Source: a virus. Taken from it: DNA of 42,320 nucleotides. How positions within the stretch are numbered: the stretch's first letter is position 1; every line of letters begins with the position of its first letter. The position numbers and the translations under genes were made by a program. Under the pieces are notes generated by a model. It ran no database searches and had not been told where the DNA came from. It was given only the letters and a program-made list of their open reading frames with translations. The stretch spans positions 1-42,320 of the IMG/VR virus record IMGVR_UViG_3300050119_000417; one strand, 5' to 3'. This document shows positions 26,100 to 32,926 of this stretch, in pieces.

Positions 26100-26659
26100 G
26101 ACGCCTCCTTACTGCCCGGTGCGGCCGCCTGGCCGCTCGGTTGGACGCCGGGCGCGCCCTGCTCGCCTTTCGACCCGATGTCCTGCGGACGGCTGTTGGC
26201 GGAAACGCCGTCCGGTAAAATCGCGTCCACGCTGACCAGGTCGTTGGTGGCGAGATCGAGCGCGGCCATCGCGCCGGGGGAAAGATCGATCAGCCGGTCG
26301 GTGTCCGGGTTCGGGCCCCAATCGACGGCCTGGACGAAAATCGTTTTGCCTTCCGCGTTGGTGACGGCGAGGAGCGCGCGGCGCACGGAGCTGCGGCTGA
26401 CTCCGGGCAGGATTTCGCCGGGCTGGCCCTCGAAGGTTCCGTAGGCCCAGCGCATGGCACAGTAGAACGAGGCGGGCTTGAGCGTGCGGGCCAAGCCGAA
26501 GCCGGTGGAGATGGGACCGAAGCAGCGCCCGAACCAGTCCTCGGAAAGGTCGCCGAGGCCGACGCAGGAGAGCGGTTCCAGCCGTCCGACGCCGTCGTCG
26601 TTGGGACCGCCGAATTCGCTGCACTTGCCGCTGCCGAGCGGGATGACCTTGACGCTCAT
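26096..26659 (-). CDS. Double-psi beta-barrel (RlpA-like) endolysin candidate
   Basis: 187 residues from the ATG at 26659. The middle contains TIFVQAVDWGPNPDTDRLID (D113), followed by LSPGAMAALDLATNDLVSVD, matching the RlpA-type barrel pattern (D-x-GP ... R-x-IDLS-x-AA ... V). RlpA cleaves bare glycan strands in peptidoglycan. The N-terminal part (GKCSEFGGPNDDGV) is also typical, as its H/Y-type partner residues lie there. The C terminus (about 150-187) is a Gly/Pro/Gln tail, GSKGEQGAPGVQPSGQ. No signal peptide, so export would need the holins. It overlaps the holin gene at 26656-26659 and the spanin candidate at 26096-26099. Confidence 0.6.
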   Translation of the reverse strand: MSVKVIPLGSGKCSEFGGPNDDGVGRLEPLSCVGLGDLSEDWFGRCFGPISTGFGLARTLKPASFYCAMRWAYGTFEGQPGEILPGVSRSSVRRALLAVTNAEGKTIFVQAVDWGPNPDTDRLIDLSPGAMAALDLATNDLVSVDAILPDGVSANSRPQDIGSKGEQGAPGVQPSGQAAAPGSKEAS

Positions 26660-26856
26660 CGGTCGCTCTCCTCTCCGAAAATCATGAGGATGGCCAGGAC
26701 CGGCCAGAGCACGACGCCCAGGCCCAGCGCGAAAACGACCTCCAGCAAATCGGGCGGCGGCGGCAACTTGCCCTCCCTGATCTGGCGGTAGACCTGGCAC
26801 GACTTGACGGCGGCGACGGCCAGGCCCAGCGCGAAATAAAGTTCGAGCAGGATCAC
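26656..26856 (-). CDS. Two-helix membrane protein, holin candidate
   Basis: 66 residues with two hydrophobic helices: ILLELYFALGLAVAAV (2-18) and VVFALGLGVVLWPVLAILMI (about 41-59), separated by a polar loop with KLPPPPD. The tail is short and charged (FGEESDR). Size and topology fit a class II holin. It sits directly upstream of the endolysin candidate with a 4-base overlap on both sides. Confidence 0.55.
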   Translation of the reverse strand: MILLELYFALGLAVAAVKSCQVYRQIREGKLPPPPDLLEVVFALGLGVVLWPVLAILMIFGEESDR

Positions 26857-27239
26857 AAACCCGCCTTCTGCAACAGCGTCGGCGCGGGGTGCTCCGCCGA
26901 TCTGGACCAGGTCGCCATCAAACCCCAGTTATCGACAGCCTCTTCGGTGAGGTCGTACTCCGAGCCGTTGATCGTGACGCCGAAATCTTTTCCGCGCGGC
27001 GGCATCAGGTCCTGGCCGTGCTGGCTGAGTTCCCAATTGTAAGTGTCGTGGCCTTCGGAGGTGAAGGCCGCGCCGATATGCGTCTTGCCGTCCGCCGCAT
27101 AGAGCCAGTGAACGAAGCCGACCGTGGCGTGGGGCAGCGCACTTCCGGGAACATCCTTCTCGATTACTGTTCCGGTGGAACAGCCCATCAGGAAGCAGGC
27201 CAGGGCGCTGAGAGCCAATTGAGCGAGGGCGGTTTTCAC
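26853..27239 (-). CDS. Phage lipoprotein (o-spanin or immunity candidate)
   Basis: 128 residues starting MKTALAQLALSALACFLMGC, a signal peptide with lipobox LMGC (Cys about 20). The mature part has a VGFVHWLYAADGKTHIGAAF segment and a WELSQHGQDLMPPRGKDFGV segment. It lies between a small protein gene and a holin candidate, overlapping both by 4 bases. An outer-membrane spanin partner is possible by position, but the folded-looking mature part is longer than most o-spanins. Confidence 0.6.
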   Translation of the reverse strand: MKTALAQLALSALACFLMGCSTGTVIEKDVPGSALPHATVGFVHWLYAADGKTHIGAAFTSEGHDTYNWELSQHGQDLMPPRGKDFGVTINGSEYDLTEEAVDNWGLMATWSRSAEHPAPTLLQKAGL

Positions 27240-27445
27240 GGCTCCAAATCTCCTTCCAGGTTCGTCGGGTCCGGCTTTTGAAAATCCGTTTCCACCTTCT
27301 GCTTGGTGGTCTCGTCCCGCTGGGCGATGGCGTTGTCCTTCATCGCCGCACGGTTGTTGAGACCGAGCTTGGCCAGGGACCAGGAGTAGGCTCCCGAGAT
27401 GGCGGAGCCGATCCCCGAAAGCCCGGCCATGATGGAATCGAACAT
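27236..27445 (-). CDS. Small lysis-block protein (unknown)
   Basis: 69 residues, MFDSIMAGLSGIGSAISGAY, then a helical NNRAAMKDNAIAQRDETTKQ region and an acidic end. A weakly hydrophobic Gly/Ser/Ala helix near the N terminus could touch membranes. Coupled by a 4-base overlap to the lipoprotein gene. No family recognised. Confidence 0.55.
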   Translation of the reverse strand: MFDSIMAGLSGIGSAISGAYSWSLAKLGLNNRAAMKDNAIAQRDETTKQKVETDFQKPDPTNLEGDLEP

Positions 27446-27452
27446 GGATGGG

Positions 27453-27923
27453 CTACGGGTTGTTGGGAACCGCCGCCAGGGTGGAGAGAGCGCCGACCGG
27501 CACGGCCAGGGCGGGTGCCGCGGCGGCGGCCGTTGCGATGACGCCGGGATCGCTCAGGGCTGCGGTTTGCGCCGCTTGGATTCCAGCGGGGCTGGCTCCA
27601 TTCGCCGCCGCCGTGTTACCCGCAGCCACGACGGACGCGGCCAGCTTATTGGCCACGGCTGCCGCCTGCGTCTTGATCGCCGCATCGGCGGACGCGCCCA
27701 AGGCATCCACGACGGCTTCATCGGGCGTGTTGTGCGTTGCCACGAGCCCCGCATTCAGAAGCGATTTGGTGATCGCGCCGCCTGTGGCCGCGTTCGCCGT
27801 CTCGTAACCACCGGCAAAGGTCCACGCCAGTGATTCGGCCTCCGTCATGGTTTCCTGAAATTGGGTCGAAGAGCAGCCGGTGAAGGCGACGATGAGGAGG
27901 AGGGACAGGATTTTCTTTTTCAT
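27453..27923 (-). CDS. Ala-rich phage lipoprotein
   Basis: 156 residues beginning MKKKILSLLLIVAFTGCSST: signal peptide with lipobox FTGC (Cys 17). The mature part is low-complexity, Ala-rich and helical (AAVANKLAASVVAAGNTAAA), ending VPNNP. Overlaps the second holin candidate by 4 bases (27920-27923). Possible o-spanin or envelope protein. Confidence 0.65.
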   Translation of the reverse strand: MKKKILSLLLIVAFTGCSSTQFQETMTEAESLAWTFAGGYETANAATGGAITKSLLNAGLVATHNTPDEAVVDALGASADAAIKTQAAAVANKLAASVVAAGNTAAANGASPAGIQAAQTAALSDPGVIATAAAAAPALAVPVGALSTLAAVPNNP

Positions 27924-28288
27924 TTGGTCTGGAGATCGGTCAGGGGTTTAGCGGCGGCGGTGGAAGATGCGGAGGCGGACGCGCTCGCGGGAGCGGTCAG
28001 CGCCTGGGAAAGGTTTGCGGCTTTGTTCCGGGCCGCGACGAGAAGGGACGTGGCCACGTCCGCCTGGTCCTGCGTGCCAACCAGCACGCGGTCGGCGTCG
28101 ATGCGGCCCTTGATGGCGTGATACATGACGATCAGCGCGATGGCCGCGTTGACCACCTGCCCGAGGGTGTCTGTGATCATCGGCACGAGATCGTGCAGAT
28201 TGACGTGAAAGAGATTGAGGAAAGAGACGAGGGCGGCTACCAGCGTGGCAACAATTGTCCTCGAACAGAACCAGGGCTTCGTTTGCAT
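27920..28288 (-). CDS. Holin-like protein, first gene after the 28289-28371 regulatory gap
   Basis: 122 residues: MQTKPWFCSRTIVATLVAAL, a first membrane helix at about 11-25, and a second helix VVNAAIALIVMYHAIKGRI (about 45-63). The WFxSRTI...YHAIKGRI layout is common in phage holin families. A helical soluble tail follows. The ATG at 28288 has no clear Shine-Dalgarno; instead a perfect hairpin (28291-28307) abuts it. Confidence 0.65.
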   Translation of the reverse strand: MQTKPWFCSRTIVATLVAALVSFLNLFHVNLHDLVPMITDTLGQVVNAAIALIVMYHAIKGRIDADRVLVGTQDQADVATSLLVAARNKAANLSQALTAPASASASASSTAAAKPLTDLQTK

Positions 28289-28371
28289 GCCCGTGATGAA
28301 ATCACGGCAGGAGCCCGATCATGAAATCACCGTCCCGACCGTCGCGACCGTTCCGGGTTTTTTAACGGAAA
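28289..28371. promoter_or_regulatory. Repeat-rich regulatory gap upstream of the lysis/late genes
   Basis: Within 83 bases there are three tandem 9-base units (ACCGTCCCG, ACCGTCGCG, ACCGTTCCG, 28329-28355) and two copies of ATGAAATCAC (28296-28305 and 28321-28330, 25 bases apart). The first of these is part of a perfect hairpin CCGTGAT-GAA-ATCACGG (28291-28307). The hairpin ends three bases before the ATG at 28288 and overlaps where a ribosome site should be. No good sigma-70 -10/-35 pair is visible on the minus strand, which fits an activator-dependent late promoter. This is inference. Confidence 0.5.
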
Positions 28372-28863
28372 TCAGTCGATCTTGCGGAGAGAGGCGTCCG
28401 CGATGTCGAGCAGGACGCCGAGGATGAGCGTCGAGAAAATCGATCCGAGCGCACCTGCAATACCTGCCATGGCGAGCGCTTTTAAATTAGGGTCGGACAA
28501 TGCCAGAACCGAAAGAGCCAAAGCGATACCAGACAAAACGAGAAGAACGATGAGGCACATGCGCAGGATCGGGTAGGCGGTTTGCGAACGAAGTTTTTCG
28601 CGGACCGCTTCCAACTCGCTCGGGGGTCGGGTCGGTCCTTCTTCGTATTGCGCCAGCCGTTCCTTTTCGGACTTGGCCTTTCGGGCGTCCTCTTCGGTCT
28701 TGAGAATTTGCACAGCCTTCCATGTCGACCACTCGGATTTGTCGGAATAGCGAACGTAGGTTTCGTCGGTAATCGTGCCAACGCTGGCATAGGAAAGGAG
28801 TGCCTCGAAATCGATGGGGCCGCATTCCTTGTCGTTGAGGTAGGCGATGTATTGGGCGCTCAT
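28372..28863 (-). CDS. GYF_2 (DUF4339) membrane protein
   Basis: 163 residues. Residues about 4-52 (YIAYLNDKECGPIDFEALLS, then ITDETYVRYSDKSEWSTW) match the GYF_2 pattern: short strand, GP, then V..D...W. After a charged linker come two membrane helices, MCLIVLLVLSGIALALSVLA (about 100-120) and GALGSIFSTLILGVLLDIAD (about 135-155). It is the second gene of the minus-strand arm, coupled by a 4-base overlap to the RHH regulator, so it may be expressed in the lysogen. A superinfection-exclusion or host-altering role is a guess. Confidence 0.7.
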   Translation of the reverse strand: MSAQYIAYLNDKECGPIDFEALLSYASVGTITDETYVRYSDKSEWSTWKAVQILKTEEDARKAKSEKERLAQYEEGPTRPPSELEAVREKLRSQTAYPILRMCLIVLLVLSGIALALSVLALSDPNLKALAMAGIAGALGSIFSTLILGVLLDIADASLRKID

Positions 28864-29081
28864 GTTTTTTTCTTCGAGGATTGGGACTGTGAGGAATAGG
28901 ACGTGTTTTGCTCCTTCAGGCGAATTGTAATCGATCCGCTTTTTTCGGCTTCATCGAGGTATTTATCGGTGGCGCGGCGGATAAGTTCTGCCTCCGACAT
29001 TCCCGATGCGAGAGCGACACGGCTTAGCCGATCTTTCTGACTCTGATTGAATCGTACCGCGACGGCATCGGTTAAGGCCAT
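28860..29081 (-). CDS. Ribbon-helix-helix regulator (minus arm)
   Basis: 73 residues. The VAVRFNQSQKDRLSRVALAS strand-helix then GMSEAELIRRATDKYLDE helix is the CopG/Arc-type RHH fold, which binds DNA as a dimer through the N-terminal strand. The C terminus is Ser/Gln/Lys-rich. It is first in the minus-strand arm and shares about half its core residues with the divergent protein at 29168-29368. A dyad in the shared promoter gap is a likely target. Candidate phage repressor or switch component. Confidence 0.8.
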   Translation of the reverse strand: MALTDAVAVRFNQSQKDRLSRVALASGMSEAELIRRATDKYLDEAEKSGSITIRLKEQNTSYSSQSQSSKKKT

Positions 29082-29167
29082 TTGTCACGTATAGCAACGT
29101 AGACAAATGAGAATCAATGTTCTTTTCCGTTGACGTGTGTAGTCGCTTGCTCTACCAACGGCATCAC
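29082..29167. promoter_or_regulatory. Divergent promoter and operator region of the early/late switch
   Basis: Between two divergent, paralogous RHH genes. On the minus strand a TTGATT -35 (29112-29117 as AATCAA) lies 17 bases before CTATAC (29089-29094 as GTATAG), leaving a leader of about 10 bases. The imperfect dyad TTGTC-ACG...CGT-A-GACAA (29082-29106) covers this -10 box and includes the direct repeat ACGTA-5-ACGTA, fitting autoregulation by an RHH protein. For the plus arm, TTGACG at 29130-29135 is a candidate -35, but no good -10 is visible. Confidence 0.55.
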
Positions 29168-29368
29168 ATGGACTCCACGCCTCTCCTCGATCCGGTTCCC
29201 GTCCGGTTCACTCCCGAATCAAAACAGCGATTGGTTCGCATCGCCAAAAGCATGGGGCTTAAACCCTGCGAGCTGGTCCGGCGCGCGGTGGACAAGAACC
29301 TTACCGAATGGGAAAGCACGGGCGTCCTGATCATTCGCGGAGGACAGGTGCTCGGAGCGGTCAAATGA
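29168..29368 (+). CDS. Ribbon-helix-helix regulator (plus arm)
   Basis: 66 residues from the ATG at 29168; an upstream ATG at 29117 would add 17 residues without a ribosome site. PVRFTPESKQRLVRIAKSMG, then LKPCELVRRAVDKNLTEWES match the RHH fold. Identical or similar residues to the minus-arm protein include VRF, LRIA/LSRVA, GL/GM, ELxRRAxDKxL and the TG/SG VLIIRG/ITIRL end. First gene of the early arm; likely a Cro-like or Ner-like partner of the other RHH protein. Confidence 0.78.
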   Translation: MDSTPLLDPVPVRFTPESKQRLVRIAKSMGLKPCELVRRAVDKNLTEWESTGVLIIRGGQVLGAVK

Positions 29369-29523
29369 TTACGCTGCCCACCCTTCTGACCTACGAGGAC
29401 TTCCGCATGAAGCACCTGGCGGTTTTCCCGACCGATCCCGAGAAGCGGATCAAGGCTTCGTATCGCCGGTGCGTCCGGGCTTTTAAAAAAGTGTTTCCCG
29501 CGGCGGAGGGCAACGCCCGATGA
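29365..29523 (+). CDS. Small early protein (unknown)
   Basis: 52 residues: MITLPTLLTYEDFRMKHLAV, then DPEKRIKASYRRCVRAFKKV. Basic and helical. The start overlaps the RHH gene stop and its stop overlaps the next gene (ATGA, 4 bases each), which supports it as real. Possibly DNA-binding. Confidence 0.65.
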   Translation: MITLPTLLTYEDFRMKHLAVFPTDPEKRIKASYRRCVRAFKKVFPAAEGNAR

Positions 29524-29768
29524 GCGTCGTGGCCGGAGGCCAGGGGGAGTTCGACTTCGAGCACGAGCTGCCGGCGGGCAAGGAGTTCTTCACCGTGCCG
29601 TTTCTCGCCGCCCTGTGGGACTGCGACGCGAAGCACGTCCACAACCTGATCGACAAGGGGGCCATCAAACTTTCCGCCAGTCTCCATTCCCCGGAGGCGA
29701 CCAAGTCGATGCGACGCGTGCCCCGCAGCGCCGTGATCGAGTTCCTCAACCGCAGGCGCGACCAATGA
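29520..29768 (+). CDS. Excisionase/HTH_17-like small DNA-binding protein
   Basis: 82 residues. FFTVPFLAALWDCDAKHVHN then LIDKGAIKL and MRRVPRSAVIEFLNRRR match the winged-helix layout of excisionase-type HTH proteins (helix-turn-helix, a wing, and an R-x-AVxEFL end). Coupled by 4-base overlaps to its neighbours. In a transposable phage such a protein may be a Ner-like regulator. Confidence 0.65.
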   Translation: MSVVAGGQGEFDFEHELPAGKEFFTVPFLAALWDCDAKHVHNLIDKGAIKLSASLHSPEATKSMRRVPRSAVIEFLNRRRDQ

Positions 29769-29893
29769 ACCCTTTGAACGCATGGAGCCACGCGGAGCCA
29801 GCGGCGGGAAGGATGCCCCGACATGGCATCTCCACTAAGGCCAAGAACAACAACCCCGCCGACCCCGCGCCATGCGTTCAATTCCTTTTATGA
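29765..29893 (+). CDS. Very small early gene (unknown)
   Basis: 42 residues, MNPLNAWSHAEPAAGRMPRH to APCVQFLL. It is supported mainly by exact coupling: its start overlaps the upstream stop by 4 bases (29765-29768), and its own stop overlaps the ATG of the next gene at 29890 by 4 bases. It may be a coupling leader more than a functional protein. Confidence 0.45.
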   Translation: MNPLNAWSHAEPAAGRMPRHGISTKAKNNNPADPAPCVQFLL

Positions 29894-30663
29894 ATGAAAT
29901 CCTCCTTGATTGTCCGGCCTGCGGTCGGAAGAACTTCACCAAAGCCGGGATGCGGGCGCACCGCTGCAAGGGCGCGGGCAAGGCCCTGGCCGTCGTCCCT
30001 TCGTTCGATGTGAACATCGCCCACATCCGCGACTATCACCGGCTGGCGATGAATTCCGCCGCGCAGACGACCTGCGCCGCCGCCATGGTCGGCCTGGAAC
30101 TCCAGAAGGTGAAAGTTGCCCTGAAGAAAAGTGCCACTGGTGGCACTTTTGATGATTGGCTTGAGCAGCACGAGGAGCAGATCGGGTTCTCCAGGCGGAC
30201 GGCTTTTCGCTACACGGCCCTCGCGGAAAACCTGAAAAGCAAGCTGCTGAAATCGCAGGACCATTCGGTGGTGGTGCTGATCGGAAAAGCGCCGAGCGAC
30301 CTGAACGACCGGCAGGTGAAGACGCTGCTGCTGGCCATGCACAAGAGCGTGGACGGGCAGTCGCTCTCCGAACTCTACGAGGATTTCGGGATCACGCGCA
30401 AGGCGCACGGCGCGTCGCTGAAAGACAAGGGCTCGTCCTCCGGCGCGGGCGACGCGCCGCCTCCGGTGACGACGGAGGAGAAGATCCAAATGCAACTCGA
30501 TCTTTTCGGCAGCTACTCGCTCTCGCTGGACGAGACGGTGATGGAGCACGGGGCGAAAATCCTGCTGATCACGAAGTGGCCGAAGCCGCGCCTGGACGAG
30601 GCGATCCGGATCGCCAAGCGCAACCTCACGCTCCTGGTCAAGGTGCGGGGAGCGGTGAAATGA
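29890..30663 (+). CDS. Zinc-finger plus DUF3102-like DNA-binding protein
   Basis: 257 residues from the ATG at 29890, chosen because it overlaps the upstream stop by 4 bases (an ATG at 29872 is also in frame). N terminus: CPACGRKNFTKAGMRAHRC, a C2HC-type zinc finger. The middle, GTFDDWLEQHEEQIGFSRRT then AFRYTALAENLKSKLL, matches the DUF3102-like pattern seen in phage and plasmid replication or partition regulators. The C-terminal half contains NDRQVKTLLLAMHKSVDGQS. Likely binds phage DNA; it sits two genes before the transposase. Confidence 0.7.
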   Translation: MNEILLDCPACGRKNFTKAGMRAHRCKGAGKALAVVPSFDVNIAHIRDYHRLAMNSAAQTTCAAAMVGLELQKVKVALKKSATGGTFDDWLEQHEEQIGFSRRTAFRYTALAENLKSKLLKSQDHSVVVLIGKAPSDLNDRQVKTLLLAMHKSVDGQSLSELYEDFGITRKAHGASLKDKGSSSGAGDAPPPVTTEEKIQMQLDLFGSYSLSLDETVMEHGAKILLITKWPKPRLDEAIRIAKRNLTLLVKVRGAVK

Positions 30664-30848
30664 GCCCGGCCCTGCAAGCCCTGGTCGGCGATCCTGGCGT
30701 GCAGCGGCGGCTGGCCGCGATGCGGGGCGAGGCGCTGCTCGCGGAGCGCGGCACCGCGACGATCCGCCAGCCGATCTCGAAAACGCGCAAGCCGTGGAAT
30801 CATAACGAGCGCGAGATCGTCGCCTCGCTGGCGAGGTTGCGCCCATGA
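30660..30848 (+). CDS. Small early protein immediately before the transposase (unknown)
   Basis: 62 residues, MSPALQALVGDPGVQRRLAA to REIVASLARLRP. Helical and basic, with a TRKPWNHNEREIV segment. It overlaps its upstream neighbour and the transposase by 4 bases each (30660-30663, 30845-30848), so translation of the transposase is coupled to it. Confidence 0.6.
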   Translation: MSPALQALVGDPGVQRRLAAMRGEALLAERGTATIRQPISKTRKPWNHNEREIVASLARLRP

Positions 30849-32923
30849 CCGCGATGCCGCTGGCCCTGGCCGACTCGATCAAATCGATCAGCCTGCCCGC
30901 CGAGGTGCGGAAGGAGACCGGCCTGCTGGCCGCGCTACTCAAGGAGGCGCTGGCCGCGCCGCACGGGGCCAAGGGCCGGGCCTACGAGTCCGCCGCGAGG
31001 CAGATGTGCGCCGCCGGTCATTCGATCACCGCCGATGGCATTCGCGCCCTGCTGCCCCACTTCAAGCGCGAAGGCTGGCACGCCCTGATCGACGGACGCA
31101 AAGTCCCGCACGACGACAACAAGCTGCCGCGCGGTTTCGTCAAGGAGGTGAAGCGGCGCTTCGACCGCCAGCCGCGCTCGCGGAAGGACGCCTGGGAAAC
31201 GCTGGTCAACGAATGGCGCGCGGGCAAAACCATCCCCGGCTACCGGGGCGCGAGCTACGTCACGCAGGACGATCCGAAGGGCGAGAAGGCTTTTCCCGAG
31301 GCCGATCCGTACCAGCCCTATCCCTCGGGCTGGTCCTACAAGCATCTCTGCCGGGTCTGCCGGTCCTCCGCCTTTGAGCGGGTGGCCATGACCATCGGCC
31401 TGGGCCGGGCCAAGGCGCTGCACGGCCCGAAGAAATTCACCACACGGGCCGGGCTGCACCTCTTTTCGCATCTGGCCTGGGACGACGTGGAGCACGACCA
31501 GATCGTTCACCTCCTGGACCGGACCATGCGCCAGCAATGCCGGGCGGTGGACATCGGCGTGCTCGATGTTCTCTCCGCCGACCGGTTCGATTGGGGCACG
31601 CGGCCCATGATCAAGAAGTTCGACCCGGACCAGGACCGGATGGTGAAGCAGAAGTTGAAGGAGGAAAACGTCCGGTTCCTCTATGCCAAGACACTCCATC
31701 AATACGGGTTCAATCCGCGCGGAACCTGTCACGTCATAGAGCGGGGCACGTCCACCTTTCGCGACCGGGTCATGCAGATCACCCGCGACCGGATGAAGGA
31801 AATTTACGGGGAACCGGACGGCAAGCCGATCATCACCTTCGACCTGGGCGGATGGACGGGCAAGGAACAGGTCGTGGCCGGAATGTTCCAGGGCAAGGGC
31901 GGCGGAAATCCCCGGCACAAGCCGTGGCTCGAATCGATCCACAACCTGATCCACAACCGGCTGGCGTCGCTGCCCGCGCAGACCGGGCCGGACGTGGACC
32001 GCCGCCCCGAATTTCTCAACGGCATCCAGGACGAGACGGGCGTGCTGCTGGCGATCTGTCCGAACCTGACCGACCACCAGATCAGGCAGCTGCAATTCCC
32101 GACGCTCGAATATTATTCCGAGTTCCTTCCGCTGCTGCGCCACGTCTACGACGCCATCGCGCGCCGCACGGACCATGCCCTGGAAGGCTGGGCCGACTGC
32201 AAATTCTTCACGCGGGATTTCCGCTTCCATCGCGGCAGCCAGGAATGGCTGAGCGAGAACCAGTACCTGGCGCTGCCGCCCGCCGACCGCTCCATGCTGG
32301 CCCAGGCGGTGAAGCGGGACGGCGCGTGCGAGCGGCCCCGCAGGCTCTCGCCCCGCGAGGTGCGGCTGGCCCGGATGCACGAGCTGGTCAAGCCGCCCGA
32401 GTCGCTCATCGCCGAAATTCTTTACGAGGACCTGGCTCGGGAGCAGAAGGTCAAAAACCACTACTTCAAAATCCAGGACCAGGAGATTTCGCCGGAGCCG
32501 GTTTATTACGATTCGAGCATCCGCACCCTGGAAGGCAACCAGATCGAGCTGACGGACGGGGAGCATTTCGAGGTGGTCGTCAATCCCTTCGACCTGGACC
32601 GGCTTTGGGTTTACGCGGGAGGCAAGCGGGGCAAGGGCGCGTATCTCGGCCTGGCCTCGCGCACCTACACGCCGTGCCGCGGCGACGAAGCCGGTAACAA
32701 GCGCGCCCTGGGCATCAACGAAAGCCGTTACGCGGCGATTCGCGCCCCGCTGGTGGACCGTCATTCCAACCTGGCCGTGGAGGAAGCGGCCCGCGCGCAG
32801 CACAACGCCGACGTGATGGCCGGGCCGCGCAGCGAAATCGAAGCGCAGGTCGAAGAGGACCGCGCGCTGCGCACCGCCGACCTGGCCGCGCCCGCTCAAG
32901 CGCCCGATTTTGACGCCCTTTAA
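30845..32923 (+). CDS. Mu A-type transposase (DDE, rve fold)
   Basis: 692 residues; Mu A has 663. The enzyme cuts and joins the phage ends to target DNA. N-terminal DNA-binding part (about 1-200): helical, with RAYESAARQMCAAGHSITAD, resembling Mu-type end-binding domains. Catalytic core: WDDVEHDQIVHLLDRT (first acid probably D218), PIITFDLGGWTGKEQV (D333), and RHKPWLESIHNLIHNRL (E363). The C-terminal beta-barrel domain has VVVNPFDLDRLWVYAGG then GAYLGLASRTYTP (about 570-620). It is followed 3 bases later by the Mu B-like ATPase. D333-E363 is 30 residues, shorter than in Mu A. Confidence 0.88.
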   Translation: MTAMPLALADSIKSISLPAEVRKETGLLAALLKEALAAPHGAKGRAYESAARQMCAAGHSITADGIRALLPHFKREGWHALIDGRKVPHDDNKLPRGFVKEVKRRFDRQPRSRKDAWETLVNEWRAGKTIPGYRGASYVTQDDPKGEKAFPEADPYQPYPSGWSYKHLCRVCRSSAFERVAMTIGLGRAKALHGPKKFTTRAGLHLFSHLAWDDVEHDQIVHLLDRTMRQQCRAVDIGVLDVLSADRFDWGTRPMIKKFDPDQDRMVKQKLKEENVRFLYAKTLHQYGFNPRGTCHVIERGTSTFRDRVMQITRDRMKEIYGEPDGKPIITFDLGGWTGKEQVVAGMFQGKGGGNPRHKPWLESIHNLIHNRLASLPAQTGPDVDRRPEFLNGIQDETGVLLAICPNLTDHQIRQLQFPTLEYYSEFLPLLRHVYDAIARRTDHALEGWADCKFFTRDFRFHRGSQEWLSENQYLALPPADRSMLAQAVKRDGACERPRRLSPREVRLARMHELVKPPESLIAEILYEDLAREQKVKNHYFKIQDQEISPEPVYYDSSIRTLEGNQIELTDGEHFEVVVNPFDLDRLWVYAGGKRGKGAYLGLASRTYTPCRGDEAGNKRALGINESRYAAIRAPLVDRHSNLAVEEAARAQHNADVMAGPRSEIEAQVEEDRALRTADLAAPAQAPDFDAL

Positions 32924-32926
32924 TTT

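Noticed and set aside
28329-28361. Rho-independent terminator (repeats followed by six T on the plus strand)
   Set aside because: No good stem precedes the T-run, and no plus-strand gene ends there.
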